Origin: an uncultured Eubacteriales bacterium
GTDB lineage: Bacteria > Bacillota > Clostridia > Christensenellales > UMGS416
Direction of reading: 5' to 3'
Length of the DNA stretch: 64,000 nucleotides
NCBI GenBank assembly: GCA_900542005.1
Contig: UQLW01000016.1
Location: 1 to 64,000 of the forward strand
Positions 9,550 through 17,571 of the stretch are shown here, in pieces (positions within the stretch are counted from its first letter, which is position 1; every line of letters begins with the position of its first letter). Position numbers and translations under genes: made by a program. A model generated the notes under the pieces. The model was not told the DNA's origin and did no database searches. It was given only the letters and a program-made list of their open reading frames with translations.

Positions 9550-10017
9550 ATGGACGTATATGCAAGGATGAATCAGCTGGGCGTGGCGCTGCCGCCGGCG
9601 CCGGCTAAGGGCGGCGTATATACCCCTGCCCGTGAATTCGGCGAGGGCGATAAGCTCATTTACGTTTCCGGCTGCGGACCGCAGGAGGGCCCCAAGAGCG
9701 AGTATATCGGCAAGCTGGGTAAGGAGATGACCCTGGAGCAGGGCCAGCAGGCTGCCCGCAACTGCGCGCTTAATATCCTGGCTGTGCTGGAGGCCAAGCT
9801 GGGCGACCTTAACCGGATTAAGAAATTTGTCAAGATGACAGCCTTTGTATCCAGCGAATCCACCTTCACCCAGCAGCCCCAGGTAGCCAACGGCGCTTCC
9901 CAGCTGCTGGTGGATATCTTTGGCGATGCGGGTGCGGCCGCCCGTTCGGCCATTGCGGTCAATGTGCTGCCCGGCGATATTGCCGTGGAGATCGAAATGC
10001 TTTTGGAGCTGAAATAA
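9550..10017 (+). CDS. RidA/YjgF-family protein
   Basis: A 155-residue member of the Rid superfamily. RidA itself hydrolyses reactive enamine/imine intermediates made by PLP enzymes; other subfamilies have unknown roles. LIYVSGCGPQ near 37-46, the central LAVLEAKLGDLNRIKKFVKMTAFV and the C-terminal AARSAIAVNVLPGDIAVEIE, which retains the conserved Arg, are typical. It follows the hydratase with an AAGGAGG site and is the last gene before a strong terminator, so it probably serves the same unknown pathway. The extended N-terminus resembles YjgH-type members rather than archetypal RidA. Confidence 0.88.
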   Translation: MDVYARMNQLGVALPPAPAKGGVYTPAREFGEGDKLIYVSGCGPQEGPKSEYIGKLGKEMTLEQGQQAARNCALNILAVLEAKLGDLNRIKKFVKMTAFVSSESTFTQQPQVANGASQLLVDIFGDAGAAARSAIAVNVLPGDIAVEIEMLLELK

Positions 10018-10047
10018 GCTGCTCAATATGGCGTTCCCTAAAAGATC

Positions 10048-10080
10048 AAAGCCCCTGTCCAGCCTGTGGACAGGGGCTTT
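10048..10080. terminator. Bidirectional terminator
   Basis: Perfect 13 bp stem AAAGCCCCTGTCC / GGACAGGGGCTTT with a 7 nt loop. A-run and T-run flanks let it end both the ileS-ridA transcript and the minus-strand Nudix transcript. Confidence 0.88.
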
Positions 10081-10095
10081 ATTATAAACCTCCGC

Positions 10096-10575
10096 TTACC
10101 TGGTGACAAAATGCTTGATGGGATCGTGTAAGCGATGGATCTCATCCTTGAGAAACGCAGGATAGAGGGTGACGTGCCCGATTTCATCAATGGGCAGCCA
10201 GCCGGCCGCCACACTGCCGTTATCCCGATGCGCCAGCCATTCGCCCTGGCCGGGTATTCCGCGCCCGGCGCGTAGGTCGATCAGAAAATAAAAGCATATG
10301 TTATGCGCCTGCTTTTCATTCCATTTCCAAAAGCACTCCTCGCTCCACAATAAGCGTTTTATGAGGATATCAGCCTCCATTTCTTCCCTATATTCCCGGA
10401 TAAGGCCGTCCTCTAAGGTTTCGCCGATTTTGATATGCCCGCCCGGCAGCGCGAATTCATTGCCGTGCAGCTCCCGCTGGACAAGAATTTTGTGATTTTG
10501 GATGAGGAGCCCTGCCACCCTGAGGCCGCAGGTATAGGTATCGGATGAAAAGAGCCAATCTTTTTCATGAACCAT
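10096..10575 (-). CDS. Nudix hydrolase
   Basis: A 159-residue Nudix-fold pyrophosphohydrolase, which cleaves a nucleoside diphosphate linked to some group X using Mg2+. The Nudix box is complete: G46-x5-E52-x7-R60-E61-x2-E64-E65, in GHIKIGETLEDGLIREYREE. Residues ahead (LVQRELHGNEFALPGG) match the fold. The substrate cannot be deduced. The ATG at 10575 follows GGAGG. It lies downstream of the APH-family gene on the same strand with a gap of about 100 nt and no clear terminator, so it may be co-transcribed. Confidence 0.9.
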   Translation of the reverse strand: MVHEKDWLFSSDTYTCGLRVAGLLIQNHKILVQRELHGNEFALPGGHIKIGETLEDGLIREYREEMEADILIKRLLWSEECFWKWNEKQAHNICFYFLIDLRAGRGIPGQGEWLAHRDNGSVAAGWLPIDEIGHVTLYPAFLKDEIHRLHDPIKHFVTR

Positions 10576-10674
10576 GGGGCCGCCTCCTATAATCGTCGGT
10601 TTGCTGCGCGGCTAAAGGGCGCTGCCTATAAAAGCTGAGGGGCAGAGGATCGATATTTTGCCAAAGCCGTGGGT

Positions 10675-11595
10675 TTACGGCCCGCCAATACGCGATAGAA
10701 ACCCTTGCGTCCGATGATACCAGAACCCAGCGGCAGGCGTATCGGCCTTCTTTCCCAGAAATCGCAGCAGCTGAAAGAGGGCCATCAGCTGCGCGGCGTA
10801 GATATCGTCCTTTGTAAGGGGCGCGATCTGCCGGTAGCCTTCCAGCAGATGCCGGTAGGCTGCCCCACCGGCCGATTCATCACAGTATAAAAAGGTCCCA
10901 AGATCATAGTGGGGGAGGCAGCCGCGAATCTCACCCAGGTCGATGATGCCGGTATACCGCCCGCCTTCGTGGAAAATATGGGTTACGTCAAAATCGCCGT
11001 GCACCAATACGGCTTGATCCGGCCGCAGCAGGCTGCGGGCCTGGGCCAGGCATTCGGCGAGGTACGAGCGCTGGGCAGGGGTGAAGGGGTATCGATGCAG
11101 CGCCTCCAGATCCTCCGTCAGGTATTCGTCAAAGTAGCTGGAAAAGCTGGCCTTTTCGCCGCAAAGCTTATCCCACCGGCTCCGGTCGATCCAACCGAAG
11201 CCCTCAACAGGAAGCTGATGGAGCAGGGCCAGCTGGCGGCCAGCCTCATGGAGAATGTCTCCAAGCGCCTGGCCGGGCCAGCAATTCTTTACGCTGGAGC
11301 CGGGTATAGCCTCGGTAATCATCAGGGAAAGGCCGGCGGCTTCATTTCGATGCTCAAAGGCCAGCACCCTGGGAACCCGTACGCCCTTCTCCAGCAGAAG
11401 TCGGTGGGCCAGCGCCTCGGCGGCAAAGCTGGCCGGTTCGGGCAGATAGCGCAGAAAGTAAACGCCTTGGGCCGTATCGGCACGATAGACGTAGGTGGAC
11501 GCGCCCTGCAGGACACGTTCCACCCGGCGGACGCCGGGCAGATAGGTTTCAGCGGCGGCGCGGGCCAGGGCAGGCCCTGGTGCGGGATGCTTCAT
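10675..11595 (-). CDS. Aminoglycoside phosphotransferase (APH)-family kinase
   Basis: A 306-residue member of the APH/choline-kinase superfamily, with antibiotics, homoserine or other small alcohols as possible substrates. VLVHGDFDVTHIF (197-209) is the Brenner catalytic motif, and IIDLGEIRG (217-225) gives the metal-binding Asp. In most kinases the motif reads HGDxxxxN; here the Asn position (206) is His, an unusual change. The ATG at 11595 follows TAGGAGG by 5 nt. The open frame extends further upstream, but only through a leader that contains a terminator. A promoter, a short leader peptide and an intrinsic terminator precede it, the arrangement used by inducible antibiotic-resistance genes. 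The MATE and ABC-F genes lie upstream on the same strand. Confidence 0.78.
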   Translation of the reverse strand: MKHPAPGPALARAAAETYLPGVRRVERVLQGASTYVYRADTAQGVYFLRYLPEPASFAAEALAHRLLLEKGVRVPRVLAFEHRNEAAGLSLMITEAIPGSSVKNCWPGQALGDILHEAGRQLALLHQLPVEGFGWIDRSRWDKLCGEKASFSSYFDEYLTEDLEALHRYPFTPAQRSYLAECLAQARSLLRPDQAVLVHGDFDVTHIFHEGGRYTGIIDLGEIRGCLPHYDLGTFLYCDESAGGAAYRHLLEGYRQIAPLTKDDIYAAQLMALFQLLRFLGKKADTPAAGFWYHRTQGFLSRIGGP

Positions 11596-11612
11596 GGATT
11601 TCCTCCTAGAAT

Positions 11613-11649
11613 AAAAAATCGGCGCTTCTTTCACAGAGGCGCCGATTTT
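11613..11649 (-). terminator. Attenuator terminator upstream of the APH-family gene
   Basis: On the minus strand, AAAATCGGCGC and GCGCCGATTTT form an 11 bp stem around a 13 nt loop, followed by TTTTTTATT and, almost at once, the ribosome site of the kinase. The 3' arm (AAGCGCCG, 11620-11627) can instead pair with CGGCGCTT in the end of the leader peptide gene (11680-11687), giving a mutually exclusive antiterminator. Confidence 0.78.
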
Positions 11650-11674
11650 GCCCTTTGCCGGAGGTAAGCCTAGC

Positions 11675-11728
11675 TTACCAAGCGCCGGCGAGCGACATGC
11701 CTTCTGTCGGAACAAGAAGCCTTTTCAT
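11675..11728 (-). CDS. Leader peptide of the APH-family gene (17 aa)
   Basis: A short reading frame, MKRLLVPTEGMSLAGAW then TAA, lies between a strong promoter and the attenuator terminator. AGGCGGTG sits about 6 nt before its ATG. Its last codons overlap a perfect hairpin (GGTAAGC/GCTTACC, loop TAG) and the strand CGGCGCTT that can pair with the terminator. Ribosome position on this frame would therefore decide whether the terminator forms. By analogy with other resistance leaders, the signal could be an antibiotic that stalls the ribosome; this is inference. The peptide matches no leader I know. Confidence 0.65.
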   Translation of the reverse strand: MKRLLVPTEGMSLAGAW

Positions 11729-11752
11729 ACGCTCACCGCCTTTCTCCCCTTC

Positions 11753-11781
11753 AGTATAGAAGAATGATTATGATTTGTCAA
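11753..11781 (-). promoter_or_regulatory. Promoter of the leader peptide/APH transcript
   Basis: A perfect TTGACA (11776-11781), a 17 bp spacer and TATACT (11753-11758) on the minus strand. It lies only about 35 nt beyond the MATE gene stop, so the kinase has its own start site. Confidence 0.85.
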
Positions 11782-11815
11782 TCGATGAAAAGCCCAGGAC
11801 AAGCTGGCGGGAGGC

Positions 11816-13180
11816 TCATAGGGCGGCCTCGCCCAGGTGGCGGAGCTTCAGGCGGTAGACCTGCCAGACAAAGAGGATGCTGACAAGGAGGGAAACCACC
11901 TCGGCCAGGGGGAACGCATACCACACCGAGGCCAGCGAGATCTTGGAAAAAAGGTAAGCCGCGGGGAGGATGATAACGACCTGGCGCAGAATGGAGATGA
12001 TGAGGCTGCGGCTGCCCATGCCGATCGCCTGAAAGAGCGTGGATGCCAGGATGCCCAGGGCGGCGGGCAGGAAGCACAGGCTGATGGTGCGCAGGGCGGG
12101 AACGCCAATCTCCAGCATTTCAGCCGTGGGGTTGAACATGCCCAGCAGCAGCTGGGGAAAGCCCATGAAAAGGACGCAGCCCACGGCCATGATACACACC
12201 GCGATGATGCAGCCCCATTTAAGCGCGTCCAGGACGCGCCTTCGGTTCCGCGCGCCGTAATTGTAGCCCATGATAGGCATGACGCCCTGATTCAGGCCAA
12301 AGACCGGCATAAAGACGAAGGACTGCAGCTTATAATACACGCCCAGCACCGAAACGGCTGCCTCGGAGAAGCCGGCCAGGATGGCGTTGAGCCCGATGTT
12401 GAGCACAGAGCCGATGGACTGCATCAAAATGGAGGGCGCGCCTACCGTGTAAATATCCTTCACCGTCCTGGCGTGGAAGCGGAAGCCCTTGAGGCGGATG
12501 GTCACCTCATGATCCTTGCGGAACACGATATAGAGGCTATAGATCATGGAGATAATCTGCCCCAGAACCGTGGCCAGCGCGGCGCCGGCGACCCCCATGG
12601 CCGGGAAACCCAGCAGGCCGAAAATGAGGACTGGATCCATAATCAGGTTAATGACAGCGCCAATGAGCTGGAAGATCATGGGATAAATCATATTGCCCGT
12701 CGCCTGCAGCGTCTTTTCTACGCTGATTTCAACGAACACGCCCATCGACAGGATGGTGACGATGGAAAGGTAATCGGTGCCGGCCTGGATCACCGCGCCG
12801 TTCGCGCTGAAAAGCTGAAAAAACGGGCGCGAGAAAAAAACGCCCAGAAGGGCAAAGACCGCCCAGCTGATGACGCCCAGGATGATTCCATGGCTGGCAG
12901 CACGGTCGGCGGCCTTCCGGTCGCCCTCGCCCAGCCGGCGGCTTATGAGGGAGTTGATACCGACGCCGGTACCCACGGCTACGGCGATCATCAGCGTTTG
13001 GATCGGGAAGGCCAGGGATACGGCGGCCAGCGCCGACTCACCGATTTTGGCGACGAAGATGCTGTCGACAATGTTGTACAACGATTGCACCAGCATGGAG
13101 AACATGGCCGGCAGCGACATGGAAAGGATCAGCCTGGCGACCGGCGCGGTGCCCATTTTGTTTTCGGCGGGTTTGTTCAT
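11816..13180 (-). CDS. MATE-family multidrug/cation exporter
   Basis: A 454-residue integral membrane protein with about twelve hydrophobic segments in two halves, typical of MATE antiporters that export drugs or metabolites using Na+ or H+. The N-terminal SMSLPAMFSMLVQSLYNIVDSIFV and GVGINSLISRRLGEG, and the second-half equivalents (NQGVMPIMGYNYGAR), are MATE signatures. The ATG at 13180 follows AAAGGAG. It lies 51 nt downstream of the ABC-F gene on the same strand, so the two may be co-transcribed. Substrate unknown; annotation as a drug exporter is by family only. Confidence 0.92.
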   Translation of the reverse strand: MNKPAENKMGTAPVARLILSMSLPAMFSMLVQSLYNIVDSIFVAKIGESALAAVSLAFPIQTLMIAVAVGTGVGINSLISRRLGEGDRKAADRAASHGIILGVISWAVFALLGVFFSRPFFQLFSANGAVIQAGTDYLSIVTILSMGVFVEISVEKTLQATGNMIYPMIFQLIGAVINLIMDPVLIFGLLGFPAMGVAGAALATVLGQIISMIYSLYIVFRKDHEVTIRLKGFRFHARTVKDIYTVGAPSILMQSIGSVLNIGLNAILAGFSEAAVSVLGVYYKLQSFVFMPVFGLNQGVMPIMGYNYGARNRRRVLDALKWGCIIAVCIMAVGCVLFMGFPQLLLGMFNPTAEMLEIGVPALRTISLCFLPAALGILASTLFQAIGMGSRSLIISILRQVVIILPAAYLFSKISLASVWYAFPLAEVVSLLVSILFVWQVYRLKLRHLGEAAL

Positions 13181-13231
13181 AGATACTCCTTTATTGCTTT
13201 ATTCTTATGAAGGATACCGGCCCGGCGCGGG

Positions 13232-15172
13232 CTAATCGGCCTCCTCGGCAATCGCCTGCTCCAGCCGGGAGGATTCCTGCTCCCAAAGCTCCATAAGCCC
13301 GTCGAGGCGCTGCTGCAGCCCGGCGTGCTCCCGGGCCGCTTCGCTCAGCGCCTGGCCGTCGGCAAAGCCCTCGGGATGGGACAGAGCGTCCTCCAGCGCG
13401 GCGATGCGCGTTTCCGTGTCGGCAATCTCCCGCTCCCGTTCGGCTACGGCGGCGCGCAGCTGCTTGATCGCTTGGCGCGCCTCGCGGTCCCGTCTGCGCT
13501 GCTTATCGGCGGCCGTGCGGCTGAGGGGGGCGCTTTCGTCCTGCTCCTGCTTCTTCGCTACCGATTGATGGTACAGGTAGCTCTCCCAGTTTCCCGGATA
13601 CTGCACAAAGCCGTCGGGATTCATTTCAAGGATACGGTTGGCCGTCTGGTTGATAAAATACCGGTCATGGGAGACGATGATGACCGTGCCGGGGAAGTCC
13701 TCCAGGGATTCCTCCAGCACCTGGCGGCTGTCCATATCCAGGTGGTTGGTGGGCTCGTCCAAAAGCAGCAGGTTCCCCTTGTTCAGCATCAGCTTAAGCA
13801 GGGCGATGCGCCCTTTTTCTCCACCGGAGCATTCGCTGATTTTGCGGTGGATGTCGTCTCCACGGAAGAGAAAGGCAGCCAGCGCGTCGCGGACCTGCTG
13901 AGGCTCCATGCGGGGATAGGCGTCCCATACCTCGTCCATTACGGTCTTTTGCGGGGAAAGGTCGGCCTGCTGCTGGTCATAGTAGCCGACGGAAACGCCC
14001 GCGCCCAGCAGGAAAGCCCCCTCTGAAGGCATTAGCTGGCCGGCCAGAATACGCAGCAGCGTGGTCTTCCCCACGCCGTTGGGCCCGATCAGGGCCACGC
14101 GGTCGCCGGCGCGCAGATGCAGATCCAGCCCGGAGAAAAGCTTGCGCCCGGGGAATTCCATGGAGAGGTTTTCGGTAATCAGCACGTCGTTGCCGCTTTT
14201 GCGGGCCGTATCCAGATGAAAGCGGATGCCCTGTTCCGTCCGGGGGCGATCCACGCGCTCCAGCTTGTCCAGCCGCTTTTCCCAGGAGCGGGCGGCCTTA
14301 ATGCTCTTTTCCCGGTTAAAGCTGCGGTAGCGGGCGATGATGCCCTCCATCCGCTTGATTTCCCGCTGGTTCAGGGTGTAGGATTTCAGCGCCTGGGCAT
14401 AGCGCTCCTCCCGCTGCTGCAGGTATTGCGTATAATTCCCATGATAAGAAGTAAGGCTTCCAAAGGAAAGCTCGCCGATGGTGGAGCACATGGCGTCCAG
14501 GAACCAGCGGTCATGGGAGACGACGATCACCGTGCCGGGGAAGGTCCTCAGGTGGTTTTCGAGCCAGGCAGTCGCCTCCAGGTCCAGGTGGTTGGTGGGT
14601 TCGTCCAGCAGCAGGATCTGCGGACGGGTGAGCAGCAGCCGGGCCAGGGCCACCCGGGAACGCTGGCCTCCGGATAGCTGCCAGATGGGCTGGTGGTGCG
14701 TCTCCGGCCCCAGGCCAAGGCCGGCCAGCACGCCGGCAATGGCGCTGCGGTAGCCATATCCGCCGCCGGCCTCGAAGGACTCCAGCAGGCGGCTATACTC
14801 CTGGGCGTATTGGGCAAAGCCGGGATGGCTTTCGTCCCCCAGGGCCGCCATGAGCTGCTCCAGCTCCCGCATACGCTGCTCCATGGCAAATACAGGCGCA
14901 TAGACTTTGACAAGCTCATCCCAAACTGTGCTCTGGCTGTCGAGATCGGCGGTCTGCTCCAGATAGCCGATGGTGGGGTTCCCGGAAAAGGAAAAGCTCC
15001 CGCCGTCCGGTTCCAGCTGGCCGGTCAATATGCGCAGAAGGGTGGTTTTTCCAGCGCCATTAGGCCCGACCAGGCCCATTCGCTCTCCTTCTTCCACGGT
15101 AAAGCCGATCCTGTCGAGCACCACGTTCTCACCATAATGCTTGGACAGGTCGTTGACTCTGAGAATAATCAT
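13232..15172 (-). CDS. ABC-F family ATPase
   Basis: A soluble tandem ABC ATPase of 646 residues without membrane segments. ABC-F proteins bind the ribosomal E site and either aid translation or displace antibiotics. Walker A motifs are GPNGAGKT (36-43) and GPNGVGKT in the second half; signatures are LSGGQRSR and CSGGEKGR. A charged interdomain linker (SYTLNQREIKRMEGIIARYR) and a C-terminal coiled coil follow the Uup/YdiF-like pattern. The ATG at 15172 is preceded by GGGAG at 6 nt; an upstream in-frame Met lacks a ribosome site. Whether this is a housekeeping or a resistance subtype cannot be told, but its neighbours (MATE, APH family) are drug-related. Confidence 0.93.
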   Translation of the reverse strand: MIILRVNDLSKHYGENVVLDRIGFTVEEGERMGLVGPNGAGKTTLLRILTGQLEPDGGSFSFSGNPTIGYLEQTADLDSQSTVWDELVKVYAPVFAMEQRMRELEQLMAALGDESHPGFAQYAQEYSRLLESFEAGGGYGYRSAIAGVLAGLGLGPETHHQPIWQLSGGQRSRVALARLLLTRPQILLLDEPTNHLDLEATAWLENHLRTFPGTVIVVSHDRWFLDAMCSTIGELSFGSLTSYHGNYTQYLQQREERYAQALKSYTLNQREIKRMEGIIARYRSFNREKSIKAARSWEKRLDKLERVDRPRTEQGIRFHLDTARKSGNDVLITENLSMEFPGRKLFSGLDLHLRAGDRVALIGPNGVGKTTLLRILAGQLMPSEGAFLLGAGVSVGYYDQQQADLSPQKTVMDEVWDAYPRMEPQQVRDALAAFLFRGDDIHRKISECSGGEKGRIALLKLMLNKGNLLLLDEPTNHLDMDSRQVLEESLEDFPGTVIIVSHDRYFINQTANRILEMNPDGFVQYPGNWESYLYHQSVAKKQEQDESAPLSRTAADKQRRRDREARQAIKQLRAAVAEREREIADTETRIAALEDALSHPEGFADGQALSEAAREHAGLQQRLDGLMELWEQESSRLEQAIAEEAD

Positions 15173-15250
15173 CGCGTGCTCCCTATCGAAAAGGTATAGG
15201 CTGAAAGGCCATAATATAACATTATAACGCATGTTAGCCTGAAAATCCAC

Positions 15251-15279
15251 TTGCAGCGCCGGGGGCAAGATGATATGAT
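15251..15279 (+). promoter_or_regulatory. Promoter of rex
   Basis: TTGCAG (15251-15256), 17 bp, TATGAT (15274-15279), about 40 nt before the rex start. No clear palindromic Rex operator (TTGTnAA type) was found here. Confidence 0.55.
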
Positions 15280-15319
15280 AGAAATGATATTCTTATAACA
15301 AATAGAGGATGGAGCATGC

Positions 15320-16012
15320 ATGAATCATAAGAAAATATCGGATGCAGCCATTCGTCGTCTTCCACGATATTACCGTCATTTGAAGGAGATGGAGCGGGAG
15401 GGGATCCTGCGCACCTCGTCGCAGGCGCTCAGCCAGCGGATGGGGCTGACGGCCTCCCAGATCCGTCAGGATTTTAACCACTTTGGCGGCTTCGGGCAGC
15501 AGGGCTATGGATACAAGGTCAAGGAGCTCTGCGACGCGCTGGCGAAGATCCTGGGGCAGGGGCAGAACCGGTTTTATAATACCATTATTATCGGCGCGGG
15601 CAATATGGGAAGGGCCCTCGGCCGGTATGACGCCTTCCGGCAGGAGGGGATCCGGGTGATGGCCTATTTCGACCAGGATCCCACGCTGGTGGATCATATG
15701 ATCGAAGGATTATATGTCTATCCGATGGAACAGCTGGAGTGGTATATTCGTCAAAACGAAGTGGAAATTGCTGTCATTACCGTGCCGGCCTTTGCAGCGC
15801 AGGCGGTAGCGAGCCGCGTGATTGCCGCGGGCGTGAAAGGGATCTGGAACTTCGCCCCGGTCGACCTGAAGGCCAACGGCGTGACCATTGAGTCCATTCA
15901 TCTGACCGACAGCATGCTGGCGCTGACCTATCGGATGAATGAGCGGCAAAACCTGGAGGACGAGGTGCGCAGCCGCGCAGTGGCTGAGACGCAGGAGGAT
16001 AGACGATCTTGA
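15320..16012 (+). CDS. rex: Redox-sensing transcriptional repressor Rex
   Basis: Rex is a dimeric repressor that senses the NADH/NAD+ ratio and controls fermentation and electron-transfer genes. The N-terminal winged helix (residues 1-80) contains SQALSQRMGLTASQIRQDFNHFG-type residues, with the RQDF motif at 49-52. The Rossmann NAD(H)-binding motif is GAGNMG at 92-97, followed by FDQDP at 116-120. Length (230) is normal. ATG 15320 follows GGATGGAG; an out-of-frame ATG lies 4 nt earlier. The vanW-family genes follow after 19 nt and may be on the same message. Confidence 0.96.
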   Translation: MNHKKISDAAIRRLPRYYRHLKEMEREGILRTSSQALSQRMGLTASQIRQDFNHFGGFGQQGYGYKVKELCDALAKILGQGQNRFYNTIIIGAGNMGRALGRYDAFRQEGIRVMAYFDQDPTLVDHMIEGLYVYPMEQLEWYIRQNEVEIAVITVPAFAAQAVASRVIAAGVKGIWNFAPVDLKANGVTIESIHLTDSMLALTYRMNERQNLEDEVRSRAVAETQEDRRS

Positions 16013-16031
16013 TCGAAGGTAAGGAGCCCAG

Positions 16032-17534
16032 ATGACGCATAAGGATAAACGGCACAGAAGAAAAGGGCCGCTGACGCCGTTGCAATGGGTATTGGCTCTG
16101 TCTCTGGGCCTGGTGGTGCTGTTGATCGCGGGCTGTTCGGTAGCCCTTGCCGCGGGCAAGCGTTTGCCGGCGGCTTTTCGTGCGGAGAACGGGGCGCTTT
16201 CCAGCAGCATGCAGGTAGAGAACGGGGAATTCCATTACGGCGTATATGTGGACGACATTTCCCTGGGCGGGCTGACCATGGATCAGGCGCTGGCGAAAGT
16301 AAAATTGGCCCAGGAAAAGCTGGTTCATGAGACGTCCGTCCGGTTATACTATGAAGACCAGGAGGTCATGCTGCCGCTTTCAGCCTGCACGGTGAGCTTT
16401 GATACCGAAGCGGTGCTTGAGCAGGCGATGATGGTGGGCAGGCAAGGCGAGGATGCGGCGCAAAACCGGGAGTATGTGGCGCAGCTTCCGGCCAATCCGG
16501 TCAAGCTGCAAACCAACATATCGGTCGACCCTACGGCGCTGCAGTCGGTGTGCGTGGAGTTTGCCCGGTCCATCGAATGCGAGGCGCAGGATGCGCTGGT
16601 GCTGGGCTTCGACGGCTCGCTGCCGGAAGGCGAACGCTGGATTACCGTGCCGGAGGTTACAGGGCGCAGGGTCGATCTCGACGCCATGTGGGCGCTGGTC
16701 GACGAGAGCTTCGGCTCCGGCAGCTTTGATCCGGTGTGTGTGCCGGTAGAATATACAGAGCCGGCGGTTACCCTGGATTCGCTCATGGTGGATAAGCAGC
16801 TGATCGCCAGCTTCAGCTCCAAGATGAGCCGTGATGAAAACCGCATCACCAATATACGCCTGGCCTGCCAGAGCATCAACGGGACGGTGCTGCAGCCGGG
16901 CGAGGAATTCTCCTTTAACGATGTGGTGGGCGCGCGCACGGCGGAGCGCGGTTATAAGGAGGCTGGGGTAATCGTAGGCGGCGACCGGCTGGACAACGGC
17001 CTGGGCGGCGGTATCTGCCAGGTTTCCGGTACGCTGTTCAACGCGGTCGTGATGAGCGACCTGGAGATCGTGACGCGCTATACCCATTCCTACGAGCTCA
17101 GCTACCTTACCCGGGGGCGGGACGCAACGGTGGACTATGGACGCAAGGATTTTGTATTCCGCAACAGCTCCGACAAGCCGGTTACCATCGCCATGTTCCT
17201 AGACGAGGAAAACCTGGAGGTCTATGCCCAGGTATACGGATACGCCAGGACCGACGGCGTTACCATCGATATCCGTGTGGAGACGCTTTCAGAACCGGAA
17301 CCGCCCGAGGGAACGCTTTATGAAAAGCTCAGCACCTTGAACAGCGGGGAAACCACGGTGGTGAGGGCGCGCAGGGGCGTCGTCAGCCAGAGCTATAAGG
17401 TATACTATAAGGATGGGCAAGTGCTGCGGGAGGAGGCGCTTTTCCGCGACAGCTATCCGCCTATCCAGGCAAAGGTATACTATTCCCCCCAGGATTCGTT
17501 GGCTGCGGTCAAGGCAAAGTATAACGACGATTAG
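16032..17534 (+). CDS. VanW-family cell-envelope protein (first copy)
   Basis: A 500-residue surface protein. After a basic N-terminus there is a hydrophobic segment (about 18-40) containing LIAGC, which could be a lipobox or part of a membrane anchor. Residues about 60-270 resemble the peptidoglycan-binding-like module that precedes VanW. The VanW domain spans about 275-400 with LQPGEEFSFNDVVGARTAER and the GLGGGICQVSGTLFNA motif. The C-terminus (410-495) resembles a G5-type module. VanW proteins are linked to cell-wall biology but their reaction is not established. It stands directly before a paralogue of the same architecture, 37 nt away. Confidence 0.87.
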   Translation: MTHKDKRHRRKGPLTPLQWVLALSLGLVVLLIAGCSVALAAGKRLPAAFRAENGALSSSMQVENGEFHYGVYVDDISLGGLTMDQALAKVKLAQEKLVHETSVRLYYEDQEVMLPLSACTVSFDTEAVLEQAMMVGRQGEDAAQNREYVAQLPANPVKLQTNISVDPTALQSVCVEFARSIECEAQDALVLGFDGSLPEGERWITVPEVTGRRVDLDAMWALVDESFGSGSFDPVCVPVEYTEPAVTLDSLMVDKQLIASFSSKMSRDENRITNIRLACQSINGTVLQPGEEFSFNDVVGARTAERGYKEAGVIVGGDRLDNGLGGGICQVSGTLFNAVVMSDLEIVTRYTHSYELSYLTRGRDATVDYGRKDFVFRNSSDKPVTIAMFLDEENLEVYAQVYGYARTDGVTIDIRVETLSEPEPPEGTLYEKLSTLNSGETTVVRARRGVVSQSYKVYYKDGQVLREEALFRDSYPPIQAKVYYSPQDSLAAVKAKYNDD

Positions 17535-17571
17535 GCGGCTGGGAACGCCGAAGCATAGGAAGGAGAATTCT

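Noticed and set aside
15173..15319. Rex autoregulatory operator
   Set aside because: Only a partial ATAACAA-like half-site was seen; no convincing inverted repeat.
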